Assembly: GCA_900617975.1 (NCBI GenBank) | Contig: UZAE01014175.1 | Coordinates: forward strand, 1-16,222 | Direction of reading: 5' to 3' | DNA: 16,222 bases | From: Rodentolepis nana | Taxonomy: Eukaryota > Platyhelminthes > Cestoda > Cyclophyllidea > Hymenolepididae | Shown: positions 1-7,242 of the stretch, piece after piece | Position numbering within the stretch: the stretch's first letter is position 1 | Layout: every line of letters starts with the position of its first letter | Notes under the pieces: model-generated | Told to the model about the DNA's origin: nothing | The model's database searches: none | The model's input: the letters and a program-made list of their open reading frames with translations, nothing else | Made by a program: the position numbers and the translations under genes

Positions 1-650
1 CCCCCCTGCACTCCCTTTTGATGACAGCATCTGCCTATGAGGAATAACTAGCTAGCAACGTGAGCAGTACTTTGTATCAGATACACATGATCGACTGGTT
101 GGATTGAAAAATTGGGAGTTATCCTCCTGCTTACGCCCTACCGCGGAATGCAATGGGAGAGGGAATGCTTTATCCTCATTTTAACTAATGAGAATAGGTT
201 GGTGCCAGAGAGAATTAATGGAACCGTCCATCCAGATTACTATCTCAAGTTATTAAATTTATTAAGATGTTGCCAATTTTAGTGATAATTAAGTGAGCCT
301 TTTTAAAATATTAAGCAAGAGTACTATTTATAAAAGGAGCATAAACATTTTATTTCTACCATGTTAAACGGACAATTTTACTAAAATTTCATTTTCTTTA
401 CACAAAAAGAGTCTAATAATGGGAAGGAAGTAATATTCGAAAAAGCCTTGTTAGAATGCCGAAAGTTGAAATGCTTGCACCTTGTCCTGAGATAAGCGAT
501 ATCTGCAGGTGGTTAAGAGTCGCCCTCTTTCACCATCAACATTCCACTTCTCGCAATTTAGCTGTGTTTTTATCCTCAAACATCAATGATATGTAGGCAT
601 TTATATCATCTATACCCCCACCCCACCCCACCCCACCCCACCACATTTTA
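1..650. other. Non-coding stretch, no gene seen
   Basis: No open frame of interest and no recognisable RNA gene was seen on either strand. The stretch starts with a run of six C and ends with a (CCCCA)n tract directly beside the first SINE insertion. It is otherwise ordinary AT-rich sequence. Confidence 0.6.
616..645. repeat. (CCCCA)n pentanucleotide microsatellite
   Basis: Five consecutive CCCCA units (616-640) are followed by a degenerate unit. The minus strand reads (TGGGG)n, with at least four runs of four G and one-base loops, which is a classic G-quadruplex pattern. It lies 5-10 bp from the left target-site duplication of the SINE copy at 664-967. Confidence 0.9.
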
Positions 651-663
651 ACCCTTTAATGTA
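651..663. repeat. Left target-site duplication of SINE copy A
   Basis: ACCCTTTAATGTA here is repeated perfectly at 968-980, flanking the SINE body. Duplications of 12-14 bp are the mark of target-primed reverse transcription by a LINE endonuclease. Confidence 0.9.
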
Positions 664-967
664 TTTATTTATATCAAATGGCAGGCATTTTGATGGTTAT
701 CACTAGCCCTTTAGTTGATTTCAGGCTCCATAGAGGGGAAGGAATATCAAAGTGAAAGAAAGTCGAGAGGGGGTGTGGAGGGAACAGAAGAGTGTTTCAA
801 AGACGAAGGTAGAAAGGTTGAAAAGAGGTGAGGTGAGTACTATGGAAGTAGTCGAATATGACATACAGTGGGGTCAGAAGTCAACTGCCGGTTTATAGAC
901 ATTTTTTGCCGTATGAGTATACGTTGCCCAGGGTGCACCACATGGAGGTAAGTCTATCGCACACCCT
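664..967 (-). mobile_element. SINE-like retroposon, copy A (full length)
   Basis: This is a full-length minus-strand copy of the family found seven more times in the window. The 3' tail (TTTATTTATAT as read on the plus strand) is at the left and the conserved head, ending CTATCGCACACCC on the plus strand, is at the right. A perfect 13-bp target-site duplication (651-663 and 968-980) flanks it. Compared with sister copies it lacks about 15 bp (the GATGGTAGTTTGAAG block) in the middle and has an inserted G/T-rich stretch near 766-780. No pol III A or B box is convincing in the head. Short open frames across it are by-products of the repeat and do not look like protein genes. Confidence 0.88.
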
Positions 968-980
968 ACCCTTTAATGTA
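968..980. repeat. Right target-site duplication of SINE copy A
   Basis: Perfect 13-bp match to 651-663. It sets the 5' end of the retroposon at its conserved GGGGTGTG-type head. Confidence 0.9.
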
Positions 981-1142
981 CTTAGGGCCTTGCGATTCTC
1001 CTCCAAAATAAACTCCATTGGTTCTAGACTCGTAGCATAAGGCGCTACTATTACCGTTTGAAATATGTTCAGTACGAGTTTATAGCCTTCGTCTGGTACC
1101 ACCAAAACTCATCAGTCTCCTAAGATACTCGTGAGTACAGTT

Positions 1143-1155
1143 GGGGGGGGGGGGG
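1143..1155. repeat. Poly-G tract (13 G)
   Basis: Uninterrupted run of 13 G on the plus strand, one of several long G/C runs in an otherwise AT-rich window. Confidence 0.9.
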
Positions 1156-1675
1156 ATTTTTCAAAGAAAAATAATACAGGCATTAAAGGTTAATGAGGTG
1201 CCTTCGAGTTGAATCAACTGCAGTCAGCTAATTAAATGACTATAAATATTATTGCGTCAAAAAAATCAATTTCCTCGCTACACAAAAGTGTCGGAAGAGC
1301 CCCCAACTTACGGAAGAGGACCTCCATTAGCACTTATTTTTTTCCAATCAATTTTCTCAAATATCTCGAATACAATGGCAAGAAATAATCCCGGATATCA
1401 GCAATTTCCCCAATTTATCAAAATTCCGAGATAAGGTATAAAATTAAATAACCATAAAAAAACACTTAATTATCCCCAGCCAAAACATAAATCAAGGGGT
1501 AACTCGATATCTGATCTGATTAGAATGGATTATCCCAGGCATGTAGACTTTCCATATTTCTTTTGAAGTTTCGGCTTTAGTTTCAAATTAATATTTATCT
1601 CACACTCCCCACAACGGTAATTCTGGGACCTTTAAAATCTCCTCTTTACCAGGAGAAAATTTATGGCTTAGAAAA

Positions 1676-1697
1676 TGTGTGTGTGTGTAAGTGTGCA
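1676..1697. repeat. (TG)n microsatellite
   Basis: About six TG units, a short AAG interruption, then two more GT units. Confidence 0.8.
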
Positions 1698-1870
1698 TAG
1701 ATTAATTCACAAATAGAGAGCAAGAGGGCCATTTTTCGCCTACCTCCCTCTCTCTCGCCCACTGTCTTATAGGCCTTCAATTTTAATTTCCTTGGGGAGG
1801 CAGCAATAAAATACTAGATAGCGAGTAGCAGTCAGGCTCCATAAATTCTGGTTTGCACCGCATCTTCCCT

Positions 1871-1880
1871 CCCCCCCCCC
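1871..1880. repeat. Poly-C tract (10 C)
   Basis: Ten C in a row following a CCCT stretch; same type of tract as the other G/C runs in this window. Confidence 0.85.
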
Positions 1881-2084
1881 AGCCTTATTCTCCAGTTGGC
1901 TAGCTCACTCGCTCTCTCATTCCAAGTCAGATGTCTGACTGCGTGGATCCAACTGCTTACATAATAATAAGGGAGAGGGGAGTTTGATTAAAGACAACAT
2001 TTAGTGTGAGTCTATTTAGCAAATGTACACCTTGTTTATACATATCATTAGTAAGTTTCTTGGGACTTAAACATGAATAATATA

Positions 2085-2241
2085 TGATGGTTTCATCAGC
2101 CCATTGGTTGACCTCTGGCTTCTCAGTGTCTCTGGGTTTCTGTCGTTGTCTGTAGGGCTAGGTGGGTATCTTCCATTTCCTCCTGTAGGCCACATAGAGG
2201 GCATATTGGTGATGGTGTTTCGCGAGGCAATCCTGTCCGTA
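2085..2241 (-). pseudogene. LINE fragment: C-terminal end of a reverse-transcriptase ORF and start of its 3' UTR
   Basis: Read on the minus strand from 2241, one frame gives LRTG, then a Cys-x2-Cys (CPLCG), an acidic run (QEEMEDTHL), a stop, and EARGQPMG before a second stop. LRTG followed by a CPxCG..E..xHL zinc-knuckle-like segment is the usual ending of ORF2 in jockey/R1/I-type LINEs (established family knowledge; exact clade not assigned). The first stop (TGA before GAAGCC) replaces what is probably a Trp codon, and the spacing from LRTG to the first Cys is shorter than usual, so the piece is degraded. Its final ~40 bp, which read GATGGTT.TCATCAGCCC on the plus strand, align with the SINE tails in this window with about five mismatches and one gap. 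It is heavily 5'-truncated. Family assignment is moderate; presence of a LINE-like ending is likely. Confidence 0.55.
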
Positions 2242-2350
2242 GGTGTGTGATAGACTTACCTCCACGTGATACAGTCTGGGTAACGTATACTCATACGGCA
2301 AAACAGTCTAGAAACAGGAAGTTGACTTCTCACTTCAAACCACCATGACC
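2242..2350 (+). mobile_element. SINE-like head, partial copy B, joined head to head to the LINE fragment
   Basis: Plus-strand sequence from GGTGTGTGATAGACTTACC to about CACCATGACC matches the first ~108 bp of the SINE family (GTATACTCATACGGC and GTTGACTTC blocks conserved). It then stops: the middle and the tail are missing. Loss of the 3' end is unusual for a retroposon, which normally loses its 5' end. Its first base abuts the minus-strand LINE fragment with no spacer. The structure could be a chimera, a twin-primed insertion, or a stretch of the parent LINE itself. Confidence 0.75.
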
Positions 2351-3134
2351 AGCCTGCTAAATAGTATATTTTGCACTTGAATACAGCTGATAACCGTTTG
2401 GCTTTGGCCACGTTAACGTGCTCTATATTGATTGCCCCGTAAAGAAAAGTCATGTTTCTGAATACTATAAGTTTTCCACTATCTGAGCTCAAAACGACTG
2501 CAAATCACAAATCTTAGATTCATCTGAACTTCGGCGTGTATGTGAAAGCAGAATATTTTTGAGTAAGAAATGTCTATCAAAAATTAGTCTGAATGAGAGG
2601 TAGTGGTATAACGCCTTACTGGTTGATTAGCTGGTTAGGTCCATCAGTCATACCGGTAAAATTATCACGGTTGGTTAAATAGCGCGCAGCGGTAAAAGAT
2701 GAAAGGCGAAACGTACATACACAAACACATACAGGTTTACCTAAGAAAGAAAGCTATCAAACAGGTTTAGGCGTGTAACAACAGTGTAGAAGCGATTCCT
2801 TGTGGCGGCAGCAACTAATATCGTCAGAGCGACAATTAGACACCCGACTAGACGCATCAATCTGGAATTTAGTGGCTTCGAACACCTGTGCAATAACAAA
2901 CCCTCATAATTTCCAATGAACCATTTGATTGGCTCTAGCTAATAAACGCGCTATGCATACCAAAAGATTACCTAAAATAGGTCAAAGTCGAACATTTAAG
3001 CTCTTTTAAACGTTTCAGTTAATGATCCAAAGTTCGAGATTGAATCAATCTAGTCAATTATATAAGTAAAGAAATCGGTCATTTTGAATGGACTGACTTT
3101 TAATGCAATCCATGTTAGATTTGCTTGGTGAGAA
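2351..3134. other. Non-coding stretch, no gene recognised
   Basis: The open frame on the minus strand at 2256-2492 runs partly through the SINE head and has no recognisable domain. The rest is AT-rich with frequent stops on both strands. Confidence 0.5.
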
Positions 3135-3146
3135 GGAATGTAATAT
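3135..3146. repeat. Left target-site duplication of SINE copy C
   Basis: GGAATGTAATAT, repeated perfectly at 3470-3481. Confidence 0.9.
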
Positions 3147-3469
3147 TTATTTATTTATTTATATCAAATGACAGGCGTTTTGATAGTTATCATTAGCCCC
3201 CAAGTTGACTTCAGGCTTCACAGAGGGGAAGGAACATCAAGGTGAAAAAAGTCGAGGGGAGGAACAGAAGAGTGTTTTGAAGATGTAAAAGAGTCAGACA
3301 AATGTAGAGAAAAGGCGGGTTGAGTACTGTGTAAGAGGTCGAATATGGCATACAGTGGGGTGATGGTAATTTGAAGCCAGAAGTGAACTGTCGGTTTATA
3401 GACTTTTTTGCCGTATGAGTATACGTTGTCCAGGGTGTACCTCGTGGAAGTAAGTCTATCGCACACCCC
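3147..3469 (-). mobile_element. SINE-like retroposon, copy C (full length)
   Basis: Minus-strand full-length copy of about 323 bp. The tail reads (TTTA)n then TATCAAATGACAGGCG on the plus strand at the left, and the head ends in CTATCGCACACCCC at the right. The 12-bp target-site duplication is perfect, so the insertion is comparatively young. It keeps the GATGGTAATTTGAAG block missing from copy A. The AG|GTAAGT motif created by the antisense head lies at about 3449-3456. The 112-codon minus-strand open frame across this copy is a by-product of the repeat. Confidence 0.9.
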
Positions 3470-3481
3470 GGAATGTAATAT
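3470..3481. repeat. Right target-site duplication of SINE copy C
   Basis: Perfect 12-bp match to 3135-3146. Confidence 0.9.
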
Positions 3482-3647
3482 CATGAAAGCTAAAATTTCT
3501 TCCTTTGATTTACCCACTTCAAGACAAAGACATAGTTCTAGTAAAGTCTTTATCATTTTTGTTGGAATTAATTAACTTTCTTTAATTCATTTTTGCGCTT
3601 ACGCTTAGGCTAACATAAGCAAAATTGATTTGAAGATTAATGAAATA

Positions 3648-3672
3648 TTAGGTTGGCAACTAAGTCATTGCC
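3648..3672 (+). repeat. Mariner left terminal inverted repeat
   Basis: 25 bp, identical to the reverse complement of the right end except for A instead of G at position 3. Preceded by the TA target duplicate at 3646-3647. Confidence 0.95.
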
Positions 3673-3721
3673 AATTTCAAATAAGAAGGCAAATTCGGAA
3701 TTTTTGTTTAAAAATATAACT

Positions 3722-4775
3722 TTATTCAATTAGATATTGGCCGTTCTTGTCGATGACCTTTTTCCATCGTTCTGGCAGAGTAAAACTTCCCCCGTTCGTA
3801 AAATGTCTGGTCTTTGCTATTAAAAAACTGAATTAGGTGTGATCCGACATCATCCGCGTTGTTAACAATTTTACCATTTAAAGAGTTTTGCATGGAACGA
3901 AACAAATGGTAATCCGAAGGCGCAAGGTGAGGGCTATATGGTGGGTGTGACAAAACATCCCAACCCAGTTCCAATAATTTTTGCCGAGTAACCAAAGATG
4001 TGTGCGGGGGCCTTGCGTTATCATGATGGAAAACAACACCCTTCCGTCGATTTGATAATGTCGGCCGCTTATCTTCAATTGCATCCTTCAGTTTTTCGAG
4101 TTGTTCAACATACACATTTGAATTTATCGTTTGATTCTGCGGCATGAGTTCAAAATACAAAATTCCTTTGTGATCCCACCACACTGACAGCATTATCTTT
4201 TTTTGGTGAATCTCTGCTTTTCATACTGTTTGGGCTGGTTGATCTTGCTTCACCCATGATCTCTTGCGAGTAACATTGTTATAAACTATCCACTTTTCGT
4301 CGCCAGTAACTAGGTTCTTCAGAAATGGATCATTCTCATTCTCATTGCGTTTCAGTAGCGGCGAATCACAGATGCTAATCTGTTGCGTCAAATGAATTTC
4401 CTTTAACTGGTGAGGGATCCATAAATCAAGTTTCTTGACATAACCAAGGGTTTTTCATTTTTTTTTCAATGCATGTATGCGACACATTGAGCTTCTCTGC
4501 AATATCTCGTGTTGTGCTGTGACGATTTGAATCGATAATGGCCTTGATATGGGTTTCATCCACTTCGACTGGGCGGCCAGATCGTTATGAATTTTTCAGT
4601 GAAAAATCACCGGAACGAAATCTTTCAAACCAATTTCGACTCTGCCTTTCTTTTAAGGCTTCATCTTCATATACGGCACATAACTTCTTTTGTGCTTGCG
4701 ATGCCTTTGTGCTTTCTTGCCTTTTCGGAAGTAATACAATAAAATGTGTCGGAAGTGCACGTCCTGTTCTTTCAT
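3722..4775 (-). pseudogene. Mariner transposase pseudogene (mellifera group)
   Basis: Reads leftward from ATG at 4773-4775 (peptide MKEQDVHFRHILLYYFRKGK) to an ancestral TAA at 3722-3724. The intact enzyme would be about 350 aa, with an N-terminal helix-turn-helix DNA-binding part and a DDE/D catalytic part. The three catalytic Asp codons survive: 4299-4301 (TGDEKW), 4020-4022 (HHDNARP) and 3912-3914 (APSDYH). Lesions compared with the family: an 8-bp excess around 4702-4709 (frameshift); a TAA stop at 4585-4587, probably from CAA; a +1 shift within the T-rich run at 4451-4466; a TGA stop at 4221-4223, probably from a Ser codon; and a +1 in the C run 3789-3793 that scrambles the last ~20 residues. 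In-frame changes are an extra NE pair near 4330-4345, an extra Arg (NRRKG), and an extra Pro (ARPPHTS) that stretches the D-to-D spacing from 34 to 35. The longest open piece (3726-4193) is a fragment of this gene. Confidence 0.95.
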
Positions 4776-4930
4776 TTTTAAATTGAGATAAAAACAAAAC
4801 TAAAGAATTAAACAAAAAATTTTTTACTAATTAACCTAGAAGCCCATACAGTAAGAAAAAATATAGGTTAGATGCTCTGGCCACGTTAACAAAACAAAAG
4901 AAATTATAGAGTGAATCTGTCAACAAAAAC

Positions 4931-4955
4931 GGCAATGACTTAGTTGCCAACCCAA
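4931..4955 (-). repeat. Mariner right terminal inverted repeat
   Basis: Inverse of 3648-3672 with one mismatch; followed by TA at 4956-4957. Confidence 0.95.
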
Positions 4956-4957
4956 TA

Positions 4958-5550
4958 CGTTGGTGAAAGAGTTATCTTTTACTAATATGAAATATGAATC
5001 GGTTATTGTTCATTTATTAGAAAAAGGATAGAAATCGCGACGAATGGTTGATATGTTGGCTAGCTCCGGTCTCCTAGTTTGCTCCCCTTTCAAAAGTGAT
5101 AAATGATAAATGGTTGGTGTAAGCGCAAAAAAGAGTCCTAAATATTGACAATAACACAATCAAAGAAATGAGTGTTTATTTGCTTAGATCTTTATGGCAT
5201 CAATTAATCCCCCCCCCCCACCTTCCCACCCCCTTCAACTCACTTATTCATGTCTGCTTTTGCTAGTCGATAATTATATAATCCCCCCTTCCTCTACTCC
5301 GGTTGTCTAGTTGTCTAGTCGTCTCGTCTGCACACACGGAATTAGCACAAATATATCCTTGCTCCAATTCTTATTCTCCTTCCTCAAGATTGTTATGTCA
5401 ATAGGTGACGGCTCTTTATCTGAAGTAGCCACTTCAAAGCAGGTATGTCATCTATCAAGCTACCAATTCTCTATCTGTCTAACACCCACTTTCTATCTTT
5501 GTGTATATACCCATGCGTTCACAAGACTGATTGATTAATGAGCCGCTTTG
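4958..5550. other. Non-coding stretch with poly-C tract
   Basis: No gene was recognised. The 75-codon plus-strand open frame at 5311-5538 starts with ATG but has no domain and an unremarkable composition. Confidence 0.5.
5209..5236. repeat. Poly-C tract and following C-rich runs
   Basis: Eleven C (5209-5219), then CCC and CCCCC runs separated by short spacers up to about 5235. On the minus strand this gives several G runs of three or more in under 30 bases, a possible G-quadruplex. Confidence 0.75.
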
Positions 5551-5805
5551 ATCTCGGGCGCTTATTTCTCGCGTGTGGACAGAGATTGCACGCGCACCTT
5601 TCGGTGTGCGTGCGTACGTGCAAGTGCGCGTAATTTCACGCGCCAATGACGAATGATAAATGGCCTCTTTCTTGCTGTGTGCAGTGCCTTCCACGAGGAA
5701 GTCGTCCATCAAAACTGATCTATGCCGCTGTGGGTATGTGCGTGCGTACGTGTTTGTTACCTAGATAAGCGTCGCCAGGCGCGGGTAGACCTCAGGCGGG
5801 GTAGA
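5550..5805. other. Local GC- and CpG-rich patch with alternating purine-pyrimidine tracts
   Basis: In contrast to the AT-rich surroundings, this stretch is full of CG and GCGC steps, with tracts such as GCACGCGCAC and GTGCGTGCGTACGTG that alternate purine and pyrimidine (Z-DNA-prone). The 15-mer GTGCGTGCGTACGTG occurs twice (5606-5620 and 5738-5752). A minus-strand open frame with an ATG at about 5707-5709 (MDDFLVEGTAHSKK...) runs through it to 5479. It has no recognised domain and could be chance, or the first exon of a gene with this patch as its promoter region. Function unknown. Confidence 0.5.
5588..5613. other. 11-bp stem, 4-nt loop hairpin
   Basis: GCACGCGCACC (5588-5598), loop TTTC, then GGTGTGCGTGC (5603-5613). 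All 11 positions pair in RNA if one G-U wobble is allowed. It sits in the CpG-rich patch. No known RNA family is recognised. Confidence 0.6.
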
Positions 5806-6430
5806 TTTATGGTAGGGGGTTTGATTTATGTCTCCCTCACTTTGTCATGCACACCAAGATTTATGTCTGCCTGATTAATACAGATTTAGTGTGAAATAAG
5901 CAAAATGTTAAAAAAGTGTAAACAAATGATAGGAATTTCTGAGATACCAATTTTCGGAGTAGTGATGATAGAAAATGCTTTCAAATGCTTAACTTCCGAA
6001 GGTCAAGGAGAAATTTATTTGAAGCTCAAGCCAATGTATAAGTGATAGGGATCCTTCTGCTCTATTTCCAGTTCATTTGATAGGAAATTTGCTGTCTCGA
6101 TCATCGATTTCAAGCTTATTCCATCTAGTTCTCTTCCACTCAGCACTTTTCTTTCCATTCACTTAAGAAATTATGGGATTTTCTGCTCCGTTTGATATAC
6201 ATGCCTACACTTAATTGGCTTAAAAGATGAAGCTACAATTGCATGGACTAACAAAATTATCAGTAGGCTTTAGACATCTCGAACACATATAGATTACTTC
6301 GGGCTTACTTAAACAGAGAGGGTTCAGTGAAGGCCTCAACAATTTTTCTTCCAGATCGCCATCTTTGAATTTTGCACTTGTCTGACTTAGATGTACTCAC
6401 ATGACTGAAAATTGCTATATTTTGTATTAA
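5806..6430. other. Non-coding stretch, no gene recognised
   Basis: AT-rich sequence with stops in all frames; no repeat or motif of note. Confidence 0.5.
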
Positions 6431-6444
6431 TCGTCGATTAACAT
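6431..6444. repeat. Left target-site duplication of SINE copy D
   Basis: TCGTCGATTAACAT, repeated perfectly at 6756-6769. Confidence 0.93.
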
Positions 6445-6755
6445 TATTATTATTTCAAACGACAGGCGTTTTGATGGTTATCATCAGCCCTTTATTTTAC
6501 TTCAGGCTTCACAGAGGGGAGGAACATCATAGTGTAAAAAATTCAAAAGGGGAGAACAGAAGAGTGTTTCAAAGACGAAGGTAGATAAGGTGGCAAAAAG
6601 GTGAGGTGAGTACTGTGGAAATAGTCGAATATGACATACAGTTTGGTGATGGTAGTTTGAAGTCAGAAGTCAGCTGCCGGTTAATAGACTTTTTTGCCGT
6701 ATGAGTATACGTTGCCCAGGGTGCTCCACGTGGAGGTAAGTCTATCACACACCCC
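6445..6755 (-). mobile_element. SINE-like retroposon, copy D (full length)
   Basis: Minus-strand copy of about 311 bp with a perfect 14-bp target-site duplication. The tail (TATTATTATTTCAAACGACAGGCG on the plus strand) is built of ATT/ATTT units, and the head ends CTATCACACACCCC. The antisense head again supplies GGAGGTAAGTC at about 6732-6742. The 72-codon minus-strand open frame in this copy is repeat-derived. Confidence 0.92.
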
Positions 6756-6769
6756 TCGTCGATTAACAT
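6756..6769. repeat. Right target-site duplication of SINE copy D
   Basis: Perfect 14-bp match to 6431-6444. Confidence 0.93.
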
Positions 6770-6822
6770 AAAAGAAGCTGAATTCACAGCAAATTTAATT
6801 AGTTAACTTATTTTCATTGAAG

Positions 6823-7065
6823 ATTTGCCTTCGTGGTGTTTGGCGTTTTCCATTTGACGAAATTTTGGATTTGAAAGTGCGTGATCACTGTTCCTATTTC
6901 AAGTCTTTGATTAACGGAAAAGTTTTTCTTAGTGAGGTTGGTGATCGCAAAGCTCAAAATTCTTATGATTACCACGTTATATGCCTCTCCGGCATAAACT
7001 ACACCTGGAAGGATATAAATCTAGAAGACCAACTCGCGATATCCCTCTTTCCCTCGAGTCTTTAA
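6823..7065 (+). CDS. Possible terminal exon or remnant, unrecognised protein
   Basis: An open frame runs from about 6799 to TAA at 7063-7065 but has no ATG anywhere in frame. Just before 6823 is a T-rich stretch ending in TTGAAG, which would serve as a splice acceptor. The peptide (ICLRGVWRFPFDEILDLKVR... ending LAISLFPSSL) has a balanced, globular-looking composition rich in charged residues, with a codon mix (CGT, GTT, GGT, GAT) unlike the Lys/Asn/Ile/Phe-rich chance frames nearby. No family is recognised. It lies 54 bp beyond SINE copy D. It could be the last exon of a gene whose other exons are not identifiable here, a decayed element, or chance. Confidence 0.25.
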   Translation: MCLRGVWRFPFDEILDLKVRDHCSYFKSLINGKVFLSEVGDRKAQNSYDYHVICLSGINYTWKDINLEDQLAISLFPSSL

Positions 7066-7242
7066 TGCGGTCATTACTTTACCCCCTAGATCCATAAAAG
7101 AAATATATTTACGGACGCTAATGATGAACAAGTATAAACATTTTTGGTTCTTTACATACTGGAGCTCCTCTTTTTGAGCGTAAGACGCAATCTTGTGTGC
7201 GAACCCATTATTATCAATGACATTACCTTTATTTCTGAGTCC

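Larger units (their letters stand above)
981..2080. other. Non-coding stretch with simple repeats
   Basis: No gene was recognised. The stretch contains a 13-base G run (1143-1155), a (TG)n stretch near 1676-1688, CT-rich segments near 1745-1757 and 1909-1918, and a 10-base C run (1871-1880). A 60-codon open frame at 1252-1434 starts at TTG and has low-complexity, AT-driven composition, so it is not called. Confidence 0.55.
3648..4955 (-). mobile_element. Mariner transposon, mellifera-type, complete but inactive
   Basis: A 1308-bp Tc1/mariner element. The outer 25 bp at the left (3648-3672, TTAGGTTGGCAACTAAGTCA then TTGCC) and the reverse complement of the right end (4931-4955) differ at only one base (position 3). 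The element is flanked by TA at 3646-3647 and 4956-4957, the duplicated target dinucleotide. The end sequence GGTTGGCAACTAAGT and the transposase place it with the mellifera subfamily (family knowledge). The length equals that of a full-size mariner, so it is not internally deleted. Its only gene is broken, so it could move only if transposase came from elsewhere. Confidence 0.95.

Noticed and set aside
893..1105. Minus-strand open frame sharing the CDRLTS...YSYGKK peptide with frames in other SINE copies
   Set aside because: The peptide recurs only because the nucleotides of the SINE head recur. It has no consistent start, it is interrupted by indels between copies, and its other parts differ.
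3025..3055. GTTCGAGATTG, resembling a tRNA box B
   Set aside because: The motif is imperfect, and no matching box A, acceptor stem or anticodon arm is found around it. No tRNA gene is seen anywhere in the window.
3218..3556. 112-codon minus-strand open frame
   Set aside because: It covers SINE copy C and its flank. It is open by chance through a low-complexity repeat and resembles no protein.
3878..4084. 68-codon minus-strand open frame
   Set aside because: It is the wrong frame of the mariner transposase.
4538..4786. 82-codon plus-strand open frame
   Set aside because: It is antisense to the N-terminal part of the mariner transposase pseudogene, whose family match is clear.
2400..4890. 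GGCCACGTTAAC shared by 2407-2418 and 4880-4891
   Set aside because: Only about 12 bp match and the flanks do not align. One copy lies inside the mariner and the other in unrelated sequence, so this is probably coincidence.
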